Source: Hydrangea macrophylla
Taxonomy: Eukaryota; Streptophyta; Magnoliopsida; Cornales; Hydrangeaceae
DNA length: 64,000 nt
Direction of reading: 5' to 3'
NCBI GenBank assembly: GCA_033977485.1
Contig: CM066989.1
Location: 99,219,887 to 99,283,886, forward strand
Part shown: positions 1 to 11,905 of the stretch, piece after piece
Layout of the letters: the number at the start of each line of letters is the position of its first letter
How positions within the stretch are numbered: position 1 is the stretch's first letter
Notes under the pieces: generated by a model
Seen by the model: the letters and a program-made list of their open reading frames with translations, nothing else
The model's database searches: none
What the model was told of the DNA's origin: nothing
Program-made: the position numbers and the translations under genes

Positions 1-97
1 TGCAATTTCAAAAATAGTTCTAAAATCAACATGCAAATCAAAATAATGTTCCAAAAACGCATCTATAGATCCAAAAGAGCGTGGCTCTGATACCAAT
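1..97 (-). mobile_element. Internal 5' edge of a Copia-type LTR element that continues left of the window
   Basis: On the minus strand this is the sequence directly after a 5' LTR. It opens with a primer-binding site and leads into untranslated leader. No coding sequence is visible in 97 bp, so the body and 3' LTR must lie left of the window. Assignment to Copia rests only on the LTR style and its 1.5-kb length; no polyprotein is visible. Confidence 0.6.
84..95 (-). other. Primer-binding site (initiator tRNA-Met)
   Basis: The minus strand reads TGGTATCAGAGC, the standard plant LTR-retrotransposon primer site complementary to the 3' end of initiator tRNA-Met. It lies 2 bp from the LTR end at 98, which fixes both orientation (minus) and LTR boundary. 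Confidence 0.85.
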
Positions 98-1612
98 TGA
101 TGGAAAAACCGGTTTAAATTAAAAGTTTAAACACATAGCGGAAAGATTATGTTTCAAGAACTGGTTGGTAGCCTAGGATCTACTACTCGTCAATTCAATA
201 GATGCGCACAAGAGGGGACAAGAGTTATACCTTAGTGTCTTGAACCCAATTCTGATTTTCTTCTTCTTCCTTGGTGATGCAGCAGCCTTCACTAGGTTGT
301 CTTCACCCTTATGTCTCCTGTGGATGCTTCTCGGAGAGACTAGAGATGGTGGGATCTCTAATAGAAAGGAAGGAGAAGGTTTGGTGCTCTAAAAATAGTT
401 TTTGCAGCTTCTGACGTTCAAAAATGACGAACTACTTTTCCAAAATGCAGCTGCCCTATTTATAGATTCCCAGAACTGACCTAACCTTCAATCAATCAAA
501 GGACTTGTTCGATCGAACATTCGATCGATCGAACCATGCTCGATCGATCGAACCTGCCATGACTTCGATCGATCGAAATAGCTTCAATCGATGGAACCTG
601 TCTTGATAGCTTCCTCAAGTGTCTTTCCAAGTATCCTGGCGGAGCTAACAGTGGGACCTCCTAGGTTCTTTATAGTTAGCTCAGATCAGTTGATTAATTC
701 CCATGACCAAACTCTTTGATCAGCAAATTAATCGACTGATAAGTTAATGTTTACTCCACTATAAAACGATAACTGAACTCCAACGCAAAAGAACATATCC
801 GAAGCGATTACTAGACTTGTATATTGTACTAATGTCCTTCTACCGTCAGCATTCACAATCATATTCAGGTAGTCGGATAAACAGTCACTGTCAACCTGAA
901 TCATGATTACTTCTTGAATTCCTCGAGTCCCATTCACCTCTCACGATTACCAAACATGTTGATAACTCTTATCAACAAGACTGCAGTACTCAGTAATCAA
1001 CTTGGTGACATACTCAAGGGAATGCTTACTCTGAATCAGAGGGTAGATTCTATCTTGACAATATATGTTCACAACCCTATGAACATGATATACCCAAGAT
1101 ACCTAGGTGTTGATCTTTTATAGACCTCACTGATTGGTAAGTCAAAGAAGTCATATCCACAGTCTGTGTTCATAATTGTCTCAAGATTGAGAGCACGTAC
1201 CTTATACAAGTTATGAATTCCTATTGACTGTTTGAGAGTCTTGAGTGTCAATAAGAAAGCTCAGGTCCGTCAATGCACTATAAGCACTAGCATATTAACT
1301 GAGAGTTACACTCTAGTGATTGAGATTCATCACTCCATCCAATGGTAGTTAGTCATGCTACAGTGTAAACCTGATGAGATATCTAGTCTCACATCCACTG
1401 TGACAAGTTCTAAGTATCAAAGAATGGTAATTCGTATCACACTTGTATGTATCTCATACATACACGAATTACCTTATATGATACTTGAGGATTAACAATC
1501 ATCTCATGAAAGAAACATACATAATGAAATGTAAAGCTGATATCCATATATTAAAATGTCAATGTCTCATACATAAAGTGATGGTTTGAGGGCACAAACC
1601 CAGCACTTCCCA
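98..1612 (-). mobile_element. 5' LTR (about 1.5 kb) of the Copia-type element
   Basis: The plus strand begins TGATGG and ends TTCCCA, so the minus-strand LTR begins TGGGAA and ends CCATCA (TG...CA). One side abuts a primer-binding site. The other side abuts a Ty3/Gypsy RNase H reading frame that stops abruptly at 1613, so this element inserted into that older element. The expected target duplication next to the 5' end would be 1613-1617 (tataa); its partner is outside the window. Short ORFs inside are not recognisable proteins. Confidence 0.75.
505..600. repeat. Cluster of TTCGATCGATCGAA-type palindromes inside the LTR
   Basis: At least five copies or near-copies of a 10-14-bp self-complementary word (core CGATCGATCG, often TTCGATCGATCGAAC) are spaced about 15-25 bp apart. 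The same word recurs at 58.06-58.20, 58.68-58.79, 62.70-62.83 and 63.16-63.29 kb in a different element. Confidence 0.85.
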
Positions 1613-2620
1613 TATAAATAATGTCTCAAATTCTTCAAGGCAAAGATTTCTACCGCTAACTCCAAATCATACGTCGGGTAATTCTTCTCGTGAGGTCTCA
1701 ATTGTCGTGAAGCATAAGCTGTCACTTTGTCATCTTGTGTCAAAACACATCATATTCCTTGATGAGAAGCATCACTATAAATTCTGAAATTTTCGGTACT
1801 TGTTGGAATTGAAAGTATTGGTGCCGTTGTTAACTTGTCTTTCGACATTAAGAAACATTATTCACATTCCTTACTCCATTCGAATGGTACATCTTTTCTC
1901 ATCAATCGTGTCATCGAAGTTGCAATTCTAGAAAAGTCTTTGACAAACCTTCTATAATATCTGGCTAACCCCAAGAAACTTCAAATCTCTGACACATTCG
2001 TTGGCTCTGACCAATTCATAACGGCTTCGATCTTTTGTGGGTCCATGGAAATGCCCTCTTTAGAGATCACATGCCCTAAGAATGTGATGATTGTCAACCA
2101 AAATTCACTTTTCTTTAATTTTCCAAACAATTGTTTCTTTCAAAGTCGTTGTAGAACTAACCTCAAGTGTTGTTCATGCTCCTCTGGACTCTTAGAATGA
2201 ATAAGAATATCATCAATAAAGATTATCACAAACTCATCCAAATACAATTTGAACACTTGATTCATTAAATCCATGAAGGTGGTAGGCGCATTAGTAACCC
2301 TAAATGGCATCACTAGGAATTCATAGTGTCTGTATCAGGTTCTAAAGGTTATCTTCTTTACGTCTTCGGCTTTAACTTTTAGTTGATGGTACCCAGATAT
2401 TAAATCAATTTTTGAGAATACCTGAGCCCTTTGAAACTGATCAAATAGATCGTTGATACGTGGCAACATGTACTTGTTCTTGATTGCTACCTTGTTGATT
2501 TCCCGGTAGTCAATGTACATCCGCATTGTAGCATCTTTCTTCTTCATAAATAATACCGGTGCACCCCATGGAGACACACTAGGCTGAATGAAACCTTGTT
2601 AAGCAGTTGTTGCAACTGAG
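1613..2620 (-). pseudogene. Ty3/Gypsy reverse transcriptase-RNase H, broken and truncated
   Basis: Minus-strand translation gives Ty3 reverse transcriptase in order. First is the palm-entry motif with YREIN and a [12 protein letters not shown] stretch (2335-2577). Then comes the FIDDIL catalytic motif near 2215, followed by the thumb and GHVISKEGI motif near 2060. RNase H begins with an IYSDAS motif near 1780 and runs through the [24 protein letters not shown] region. The frame ends at 1613, exactly where the Copia-type LTR starts, so the RNase H end, integrase and chromodomain are displaced left of the window. Stops and frameshifts (for example near 2335 and 2597) make it a pseudogene. It is part of the element whose 5' LTR is 4581-7053. 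Confidence 0.85.
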
Positions 2621-3149
2621 TGTTCAACTCTTTCAACTCAATTGGTGTCATTCAATATGGTGCTTGTGAAATCGGTTGAGACCCCAGCATAACATCAATA
2701 CCAAACTCAATCTCTTGGTCAATTAACACACTAGGCAACTCTTTTAGGAATACATCCAGAAATTCTCTAACTACTAGGATATCTCAAGTTTTAAATCAGG
2801 ACCTCTAGTATCAAGTATGCTATATAAGAACCCACAACAACCCTTCTTTAACAAACGATAAGCCTCAATGGCTAACACAATGTATGGTGGTGCTACTATT
2901 TCCTTGCCTTGAAAATACAATACTTCCTCATTCATAATACGAAATACTACTCCTTTACTATTACAATCAATATTCGCGTGATTAGCCGCTAATCAATCCA
3001 TACCCAATATAACATCAAAATGATGAATTACCAATGGGTACCAAATCAACAGTTAACTCCTTACCATTCATGTTAATCTCATATTTTCTAAACACACCCG
3101 AACTAGCCAACAGAGCCCCCAATGGTATCGCAACAAATAAATCATAATC
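2621..3149 (-). pseudogene. Linker between protease and reverse transcriptase of the same Ty3 element
   Basis: Degenerate minus-strand polyprotein sequence between the protease and reverse-transcriptase motifs, with several stops and indels. No separate gene is visible. Confidence 0.6.
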
Positions 3150-3560
3150 CTAAAACTCTAATGGTCTATCTAGTAGCTTAATAAAGTGATATGATATGAA
3201 TAAGTGTGTGGATCCCGAATCTATAAGTACATATGCTAGGTGTGAGCAAATGGAAACCATGCCTGAAACGACGGTGTCGGTAAAAATAGTCTCTCTCAGC
3301 ATGAGCTGATATAATCTTGCCTCCCGCTGCTCCCTCCTTGGAGGTTGTTGAGTAGTCCTCAGTGTAATAGCACTAGTTGCGGAAGAACCAGAACCTGAAG
3401 CTCCTTGGTGCTTGGTTGGACAGTCTTTAACTTGGTATCCCAATTCCTTACAGGTAAAACATCGACCTCTCATATCTATAACCTGGTTCGGACAATTTCT
3501 GGCAATGTGTCCTGGTTGCTAGCATATGTTACAAGTAATTGGGTTTGGAAGCTGATTGCC
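3150..3560 (-). pseudogene. Gag zinc knuckle and aspartic protease of the Ty3 element
   Basis: The minus-strand ORF (3150-3473) starts with a zinc-knuckle-like CFTCKELGYQVKDC, in which the usual histidine is replaced. After an S/T/Q-rich linker comes the retroviral-type aspartic protease motif VLIDSGSTHLFIS, with the catalytic DSG intact. The order zinc knuckle, protease, reverse transcriptase matches Ty3/Gypsy. The domain is cut short by a frame break at 3150. Confidence 0.8.
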
Positions 3561-4360
3561 TTATCCCCAATAGAATTTCTGACAAGTTAGACACCTCGGC
3601 TTGATCCCAACCACTGCCACTACTGAGAGATGAACCTCTCGGTCTCTGTCTCTTTGCACTATCTTGGCTGCTGAATTGACTTGATCCCGCCCTCTTACTT
3701 TGTTAATTTGGTGGTGGTGGCATGTTTGAAGTATACCCAAGATCTCTTTCAGTGATAGAGGCATTATCCAATGCCTTAGCATAGGTCTCTGGTCGAAATA
3801 CAGTCACTCGTCCCCTAATGTCACTTCGAAGCCATGCCATAAACTTTATTGCTTTCACTTTTTCAGTTGTTACAATATCCCTGACAAACCTTGCCAAACT
3901 CATAAATTGTGTCGAATATTCTCGAACTCTCTTTCCCCCTTATACCAACTCCATAAACTCTTGAGCTTTTTGATCCCCAAATGATTCCGAAAAGTATTGT
4001 TCGTTGAAAATCTCAAGAAATTGATCCCAAGTTGTCGGTTGACCGGATCACAACTTAGCATGCCACCAATACTGTGCCTCATCTCTTAAAGTGTCGGCGG
4101 CAAATAGAACTTTCTGTTCCTCCGTACATGGTAACACCCTGAAGATTTTCTCCATATCGGAAATCCACAAGTTTACTTTCATTGGATCGGCTTCCCCATG
4201 AAATATTGTCGATTTTTTCTTATAAAATTTTGAGATGGTAACAGTTTCCTCCCTCGGATTTGGATTTGGCTGAACCGGTCTTTCCTCAGTCACTCGTGTC
4301 TTGGCCACTTGGACTAATCCTTCAATAGCCCTTTCAACTTGTTGCATTCGATTCGGGGTT
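3561..4360 (-). pseudogene. Ty3/Gypsy gag (capsid-like) of the same element, broken
   Basis: Three overlapping minus-strand pieces (4048-4347, 3703-3903, 3561-3782) together cover a chromovirus-type gag. The first carries the conserved FHGEADPMKVNLWISDMEKIF region and the FAADTLRDEAQYWW motif. The second carries LARFVRDIVTTEKVKAIKFMAWLR, typical of the gag C-terminal half. At least two frameshifts separate them. It lies just downstream of the primer-binding site at 4564-4575, the expected place for gag. Confidence 0.8.
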
Positions 4361-4563
4361 TCACTTTGCAGACATTATGCCTGATACCCACAATATAATA
4401 CATATACACACTTACACACATTACTTACAGTAATCACATGACATGCTAGTCAACATTTAAACATACTAATTAAGTAAACGTGTATGCATGATCATGTAGC
4501 TACGTGTCGTTGTGTGTACACTACGCATCATATGTCTCTTGTCCCCAAAAGTTCTAGCCTATT

Positions 4564-4575
4564 GCTCTGATACCA
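4564..4575 (-). other. Primer-binding site of the Ty3 element
   Basis: The minus strand reads TGGTATCAGAGC, 5 bp from the LTR end at 4581, and precedes gag. It fixes the element on the minus strand. Confidence 0.9.
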
Positions 4576-4580
4576 AAAAT

Positions 4581-7053
4581 TGTCACACCCCAACCCACCC
4601 CGGTGGATTAGGACCCATGTAACAAGACTGTACGCGTCTCAAACTACACTAATTAGGAAGGAAACATGAATTAAACCACTTAAAAGAGCTTTATTGTGAC
4701 AAAACAGCCCCAAGGAAAAAATTGTCATTAATAAAGTATAGACAAATTTTATACCAAAAGATAGGTCTTTAAATCCCAGTTCCAACGCAAAAAAACGGCG
4801 CATGAATATGAGTTTTTTAGAAAGAGTTGTGCACGTTTCCATAAAAGTTGACGTGCAGTGAAATACATAGGCGGATCGATCCACCCTACAAACCCGGATC
4901 GATCCTAAATGATTATTTTTAGCAAAATGTTCCTCGAAAAGCTCGGATCGATCCACCATTTGTATCTGGATCAATCCGGGTTCTGCAGAACAGGTTCCTG
5001 CTGCTAAAAACTTTGTTCTTCCAAGTTTAAAAACATACCAAAACCAAACCAACTCTCATGGAACTTTAAGAAAATCTTTCAAAACCCTTTTAAAACATAT
5101 CTAAACATTCTTAATCATGTAGAAATTTACAATCACAATTGGATCATGTCAAACCATAAAACCTCAAAAAAAATTTTGCCAAGACACTCAAATATAGAAA
5201 AATCTACCGGAAAGAGGTTCATAATTTTGTAAATAGCTTGTTTATCAAAATAGAACTTTCCTAAGTGTTTGCAACCTACAAACACCATAGTCACAACCCA
5301 AGGGAACACATGGAATTCTCAAGTTAATCTCAACTTCCCGAACACCACATATTACAATACAAGTTTAGAAACTTAAATCTTGTCAAACTAGCATTTCATG
5401 AGAACTTGTTGGTAATGATCTCTAAACCATAACTAACATCATAATTACAAATTAACATGTCTAAAAACACATGTAACACAATCCGAACTTGCCAGAAGAG
5501 TCTAACCATTTAACATATACAACCCACAGTCAAAACTTAAGGAAATACATAGACTTTATAGGTGAAACTTCAAACTACAACTACCATATTATAGCACTAG
5601 TTCCAGAAATTTCCCCAAAACAGCAAGTATAGGCTTAAAACAAGACTATAACCATAACAAGCAAGTCTCAAGCCTCGCCCCCAGTCCCAAGCTTACGTCA
5701 CCTCCTTCCCACGTCTTGTTCCGAACCTGCAATGGTTGTTATTTACCACAACAGAAAAGAAAAATGGTTTTCTTAAACATTACGCTTAGCAATCTAAACA
5801 TGATTGAATGTTTTAACATATGCAATGCTACAATTTAACATATAAATCACATTCGTAATCGCCGAGTCACCGGCTCAATGATTCATTCATACCCGAAGAC
5901 TTTCGCTTGGTCCCATGGTCACTTATATTCTTTGGACTTCTGTATTTATTGGATTCTTCCTCTCCTCCTCCCTTATTACTCCCAACAATGAATCATTTTC
6001 CCAATGCTCATTGATTACCACATAAACACATAAGCACATAAACATCGCAAGTTCACATAATTGACATAAACATCTCAAAACTAGCATTCTCAAAGCCTCT
6101 AAGCAGGGTTTATCATCTCTAAGCATCATTGAAGCATTAAACACATTTAGACACATTCATATTAAAGTTAGAAAACTCACCTTACCCAGATTATACCCAA
6201 ATTAAACCAATATATGCAAAATTTCACCAATTCCCAACCCAAAGTTTACTCCGAAGAAATTCCTACATGGACTCGACGAACCGCATGTCATCGATTAGTA
6301 TGAGCTATTAAAATCTGATAATTAAAACATAAATAAAAGGTATAAAAATGATTATCTCACCTCCACGAGTCCAAAAACGACTTTAGTTCACGAATCAGAC
6401 GACGAACGGCGACAGAACGGCGTATTGACGATGTCGGTAGCTCGTAATCTCGTCGTCTCTCTCTCTTTTGGTTTAATTTTTGTAGATCCTTTGATCAAAT
6501 GGAAAAGACACTAGGTGTCTTGTCCCTAAGCCTTACATGTTATGACTCATGCCCCAATTTCCATTTACACCCTCGAAATTTCTTAAGTTCTTATAATGAA
6601 ATCCCCAAACATTCTGTTAACTACCCAAGTATCTAAATAGGTGTTTTTCCAAGTCCCGTATGGGTCCCAACATCGGTCCCATATATTTTGTGATGTTACC
6701 ATCGCACCTACTAATTATGAATCATTTTCATTTATACCCTTATTTGGGTATTCAACCTAATACCAAATGCTAACTCATATATCATCATATAATATGAAAG
6801 CATTTAAACAAATATTCATTTAATCATATAAATGCATTTAATCATGTAAAATGCAAATATTATTATTTGGGCCCTTCATTGGGTCCCACTTCATTTCCTG
6901 CCCACTTCCTTGGGGACTTTTCCAATGTCCTTACTGAACACTTTTTCTCAGGCGAGTCCAAAGCCTTCCCTTAATCCATTTTACACACTAATTATGACAA
7001 TTAATGCATATTAAAATGAAAATTAAATCATTTTTTCGGGTGCAGGTGTGACA
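4581..7053 (-). mobile_element. 5' LTR (2.47 kb) of the Ty3/Gypsy Tekay/Del-like element
   Basis: On the plus strand it starts TGTCACACCCCAACCC and ends GCAGGTGTGACA, so the minus-strand LTR starts TGTCACACCTGC and ends GGGGTGTGACA. This is the terminal style of Tekay/Del chromoviruses. The inner end is next to the primer-binding site. The outer end abuts a Copia LTR copy that starts in the middle of its sequence, so this element inserted into that Copia LTR; the predicted target duplication is TAAGG at 7054-7058. It contains a short palindrome cluster and no real ORF. Confidence 0.85.
4868..4982. repeat. Cluster of GGATCGATCC palindromes in the Ty3 LTR
   Basis: Three exact GGATCGATCC words (near 4874, 4894 and 4943) and one variant (GGATCAATCC near 4970) lie within about 110 bp, 290-400 bp from the LTR edge. 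The word differs from that in the neighbouring Copia-type LTR but the arrangement is alike. Confidence 0.8.
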
Positions 7054-7622
7054 TAAGGATACATCATTTTTTTTCTTCAGAAAATGTGTTTTAATTTTTG
7101 TTTACAATAGGAATAAAAGCATATTGGCAAGTAGCTTATCAGTTGGGCTTGGTCAATGGGACTTGTCTTCCATACATTTCTCTCCCTCAATCTCCTCCAC
7201 AATTTTCCTCCTAAGTCTTTCTCTCCCATTTAATTACCCAAGATAATTCTTTCTAATGTAATGAAAATCTTTCCTACAAATATAGAGCTTTTGTTCTCTC
7301 TTGAGAGATGCTATTCCAGAGAGTGAAATAGTTAACAGATAAAGATAAACAATTTATATTTTTACTTTCTATTTTTTCGAGCAACTATTTCGAAAGGGTG
7401 TGAGCAATTCAATCTTCCTCCGTGCAAGGAATTTCGAGACATAGGAGATTCTGGGCTATTTTATCCTAGGGACGGCATGGCAAGTACGAACTGCTTGCAC
7501 AATTTGGGCAGACTTGCGAAACGTCTTAAAGAGAGCGACATGGTCTGTGACTCAGCCTAAGATTTGTTATAGAGGCTAGTGATCCGGTAATTCTGCTCCA
7601 ATTCTATCTAAATGTTCCAATA
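7054..7622 (+). mobile_element. 5' LTR of an old Copia element, head removed by the Ty3 insertion
   Basis: It is nearly identical along its whole length to 13577-14142, sharing the CATATTGGCAAGTAGCTTAT-like stretch, the ATCTTCCTCCGTGCAAG stretch and the ending ATGTTCCAATA. The matching 3' LTR starts 37 bp earlier, at 13540, so the first 37 bp of this copy lie beyond the Ty3 insertion, left of the window. No clear primer-binding site follows at 7623. Confidence 0.85.
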
Positions 7623-7915
7623 ATTTTAAGACGTTTTCTTCTTCTTTGGAATTGGATCATCCACTTTTTAGTCCCTAGATTTCAAAAAGCTCATTTAAAT
7701 CTGAGAAAATTCACTTCAAAAATTTAGGACAGAAAATGTTATTTTCTTGACTATGAAGAAATTGACTATCTTTTGTATTTTAAAATCTATTGAACCCAAT
7801 ATTTTTAGAGCCACAAAGATTTGGGTAGAAAATGTTTTTTGTGCAAAATTAATGGGGACATAAAATGTGTGTGTGTATGTCATATGTAGATAGTTGGAGA
7901 CTAAGTGTGCAATAG

Positions 7916-7977
<62 letters not shown>

Positions 7978-9370
7978 ATTCCTAATAATATAATATTGAC
8001 AGTATGGACCTAGATAAAGATAATGGTCTTCACTTTGTCAAAGATAATGAATATTTTAATTATTTTACTATCAAAGTGAGCTTGACCATTTTCTGTTTGT
8101 AACGTTATGGTGAACAACGTTAATTTCTTTACCGTTAGTTCTGAACGGCTAGATTTTATCCTATAAAATAAGTATCGATTCCAATAGAAAAAATAATGAG
8201 AATTACGTTTGCTTTATCTACATATGAGTATATATATACATGCACAAAAGAAATTTATTCTGGTAAAAATGAAAAACTTTCTTAACCAGGAGTTATGGTG
8301 AAGCACAATGGTAGTGAGCATGGTGTTGAATAGAAGAGATTTATAGAGTTGGATAAGTAGATTTGAGCAATTTCCACACAATCTAACGAACTCCCTTGAG
8401 AATCTGAGATGACTGCTTGTGTAGATCTGCTCGCATTCTCCCTCTTCATAACTATGTTTTTTTTTTTTTGAACTTTCCATTAAGGCTTTTGAAGTGAAAG
8501 AAAACAGAAAGAGCCATGGAGGGAGAGGAAGCTATCTCGGCTCGGCAGATAGAGAGTAAGAAAACAAAAAAGAGGGAGCACTATTTTTTTGGTAGTAAAA
8601 AGGTTGATTTTACTGAAAAGTTTTTGTCTTCATAAAAAAATTATGTTCTGCCTTTCAAAAGTTTGAACTGAAAACACCAAACAATAATTATTACTTTTTC
8701 TGTCAAAGTACAAAATTCACGTGGGTTTGATTTTAGAATCCAAGGAATGAAAAATATCCATTGCGCTCATGGTCTTGTAGCGAATGTTTGGAGTCTAGTT
8801 GTTTTATTATAACAATATATTATGTGGGGGCAATACCGCATGTGCTGGTTTTGATGTGTGAATTTGAGGTGATTTGTTTTGCTTCTTAAATGATGCATAC
8901 TCCACTGTATTTGATATACATATTAGTTTGGTAAAGAAATTTATGGCACAAATTACTGTAGTATTGCTATGAAAAGCAAAATTCTTTATTTTAATAAAAA
9001 CATTGGTTGCAAGTTGCAACATGAGGTATAGAGATGAGATGATGCAAATTTGGGGTCAAGCTTTACTAAAATGTAAATTTTGTTTTAAAAGAGTACCCCA
9101 CTCTAAAACAAAATTACTCTTATTGAGCATTGAAAAAAAAAGGGGGGAAAACCCAAATTTTTTTTTTTTTTTTTTGGGTTATTTGGTTTTTGATATATAT
9201 ATATATATATATTTTTTCCTGAGGGACTTGCTAGTAAAGTCGTAATCTATTCGACTTTGAGTCTATTGGTGTTTATTTTTATGAGCATGTATCTCTTTAT
9301 AAATTGAGGAATAGTGGGGGTCCTCAACCTCATGTTTGTCCCATCTATATATGAAATTTAGAGTACATGA
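7623..9370 (+). mobile_element. Decayed 5' interior of the old Copia element, no readable gag
   Basis: This is between the 5' LTR and the first recognisable reverse-transcriptase remnant. I see no long reading frame and no gag or protease motif. It holds a GA microsatellite, homopolymer runs (near 8460 and 9158) and a short TA run near 9195. It may include later insertions whose ends I cannot see. Confidence 0.45.
7917..7972. repeat. (GA)n microsatellite
   Basis: About 55 bp of uninterrupted GA dinucleotide. Confidence 0.95.
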
Positions 9371-10786
9371 TAAAGATCATGGCACCGAATTTGAACCGCA
9401 GAAGAGTAAGGGAGCTAAACCTCAATAAACTTTGAAAAGTATTTTTATACATTTACTTTTGAAGGAGATCCCATTTGTTTATAGGATGCTCTTATCTTTT
9501 CAAATGTTAGTTGTTTGAAGAGGAACCATTCAGGATGAAATGGACTTTATTATGATCAACAATACTAAAGTCGTGTAGTTTTATTACCTGAATGTGAAAT
9601 GATAGAAAGTCTATGGCACTTTTTAAAGATTTTTAAACCCGAGAGTTTTATTAGAAAAATGTGTGAAGCTATCTTAGTAGCTAAGGGTTTTAATTAAGGT
9701 AAAGGAAAATGTTGATTTGATGGATATCTATTCTTCTATTTTACATCCATACAATTTTATTAGTTATTGTTGATATTTATGATTTGTTTATCAAATGGAT
9801 GTTTAATTTTTTTTTTTTAATGGAGATTTAAAGGAGGAGTTTGTTTGAATAAGCTAGAGTGTTTATATATAAGAATAAAGTGTGTATACTTATATACTCT
9901 TTATATGGTTCCAAATCAGCACCCGATTAGTGACATGAAATTTTTGATCAAACAATATTTTAAATGGTTTCAAATTTATTGAGAGTGACAAATGTACTTA
10001 TTTGTCATTAACACAATGATGAAGTTTGTGTTATGATATGTTTAAATGTGAATGATTTATTAATTTTGGTTCTATTTTAGAGATTCAAAAGAAATCAAAA
10101 ATTTATTATCAATGAATATTGATACGAGTGTCTCTAAGCATATGTGTGAGAATCCAAATTGTGACAAGAGATACTCACCAATGGAGAATGATAATGTTTG
10201 GTGACCCACACAATACCAAAGTCTTTCTTGATACTGGCAAATTCACTTGGAAGAAATAAAATTTGGAAATGTGTTGTATACCCTTGAAGTAAGATGAAAT
10301 TATTTTTTAAAATGTGTTGCATACTTCAAAATTTGAAAGAATTTAATTTTCTGATTTTTCAGTGCTGGTTATTAACCTAATTATTTTTTGGTGGAATACG
10401 TATGCAATTTCGAAGTTAGGAATGCAATTGGAAGAGTTACGAGAATTTTAAAGGAACTTATAAATTTAGGTGTTTTCTAAAATAAAATAAAAAAATTCCT
10501 CTGTACTTAAAGGTTACAGTGATGCCAATTACTATCCCATAATGGAAGACTCCAGAGCCACTAGCTATATTTTTAGTATTGAAGACTTGTTGACAAAGTC
10601 ACGTGTTACTTGAAAAGGACCATGAACTTCTGATGACATTGTGTTTTCCGCTATCCTTAAAGGATACATCGATGTTGATTGGAATACCTTTTCAGATAAC
10701 TCTAAGGCCACCAGTGGGTACACTTTTTGGTATTACTGGGGGCATAGTTTTATGAAGTCGATAAAATAGACTATTTTGGTTATATC
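9371..10786 (+). pseudogene. Copia reverse transcriptase-RNase H, heavily decayed
   Basis: Plus-strand fragments in shifting frames still show Copia pol landmarks. These are a LVAKGF-like remnant near 9680, an IKWM-like echo of the IHQMDV motif near 9795, LNGDLKEE near 9822 and a NGFK..ESDKC-like remnant near 9965. RNase H is clear at 10490-10786 (KGYIDVDW and SKATSGYTFW-like motifs near 10660-10730, then HSFMKS). Many stops and indels show it is old. RNase H is cut at 10786 by a solo LTR and resumes at 12649. Confidence 0.75.
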
Positions 10787-10914
10787 TGTAGGTAATGGTT
10801 AACAACTTACATAGTTTGACCATCACATGTCACCAACGACTCCACGTGTATCAATATTGCCACCAATTATGGGTTCCACCTATATGACCACCATGGATCC
10901 AGTCCAAGACGGTG

Positions 10915-11125
10915 CACATCCACCCTACCGCAGAGGAGCCCATTCTAACAACCTACTCCGAGGTAAGCCCATTCTAACAACCTACTCTGAGGCGCACTTC
11001 AGAGTACCTACTTTGAAGCCCACCTCAGAGTACCAAACCCTGAGGCCTACTTCAGAATACCCACTCCGAAGCCTACCTCAGAGTAACCAACTCTGAAGCC
11101 CACTTTAGAGTACCCATAAACGAAG
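10915..11125. repeat. Array of CTCTGAAG / CTTCAGAG degenerate palindromic words in the solo LTR
   Basis: About ten units of roughly 20 bp mix 'ACTCYGARGCC' with its partial complement 'CTTCAGAGTACC', so neighbouring units can pair. Confidence 0.7.
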
Positions 11126-11762
11126 CCCAATACGAAGATGGCCCACCTAAAGCAAAGTGGACCCATTTTTCACCTGTTGCTCTCTCCACTCTCGATCCAC
11201 CACCACCCATTTGGCACGTGGATGTTATCTCCAACTTAAAACCTCACATGGTCAATTCGTCGATCAATGACCAATGCTCGCCATCGCTTCGCTTGGAACG
11301 ACATTCGTCGATCAATGACCAAGGTTTGCCATCGCTTCGCTTGGAATGACCATCCTTGCCATCGCTTCACTTGGAATGGCTACTCGCTATCAAGAGCGTC
11401 GCTTATAATCATCATGCGCTGCAACAATCTCTCCTCAATACTCTCCACAAACACTGTACTACACACAAGCACACACTTACACGTGGATTTTCCACCCTTG
11501 GTCATGAAGCAGTACTAAGGGTGGCCACATCCACTGGGAACTCGAGAGCTCATGGCTTGGTGGCTAGAACCAAGGGCATCTCCCTATCTAAATGCCTCAC
11601 ATGCAAAGTTAGGGTTAGTCCCAAAGAGAAAGAGAGACACGTGACCAACATCACATGCCCTGCCCCTCCGACCTCACAACCAATTAAAGGCCTTTGAACA
11701 CAAGACCAGGTAAAACCTTTGACTCTCACCTCGTCTAGTCACTTCCACCTCGCTGAATATTC

Positions 11763-11905
11763 TGCACTAATAGCAAAGCCTTGATATTGTCTCTTGCTTA
11801 AACCTCTGCACCAATAGCAAAGCCTTGACATTTTCCCTCGCTTAAACCACTGCACCAATAGCAAATCCTCGACATCCTCCCTCGTTTAAACCATTGTACC
11901 AATGT
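11763..11905. repeat. Tandem repeat, about 2.5 copies of a 56-60-bp unit
   Basis: The unit 'CACCAATAGCAAAGCCTTGA' followed by 'CTCGCTTAAACC' recurs near 11765, 11807 and 11865, with a weaker copy near 11890. Confidence 0.75.

Noticed and set aside
505..600. CRISPR-like array (regular short repeats with spacers)
   Set aside because: Repeats are short palindromes of variable sequence with irregular spacers in a plant LTR; no cas genes and wrong kind of genome.
4639..5052. 137-aa minus-strand ORF in the Ty3 LTR
   Set aside because: Inside an LTR, spans the palindrome cluster, no homology recognised; treated as chance.
11267..11697. Two overlapping plus-strand ORFs of 83 and 113 aa
   Set aside because: They lie wholly within a solo LTR with repeats (CATCGCTTCGCTTGGAA units); no domain or start context, so chance frames.
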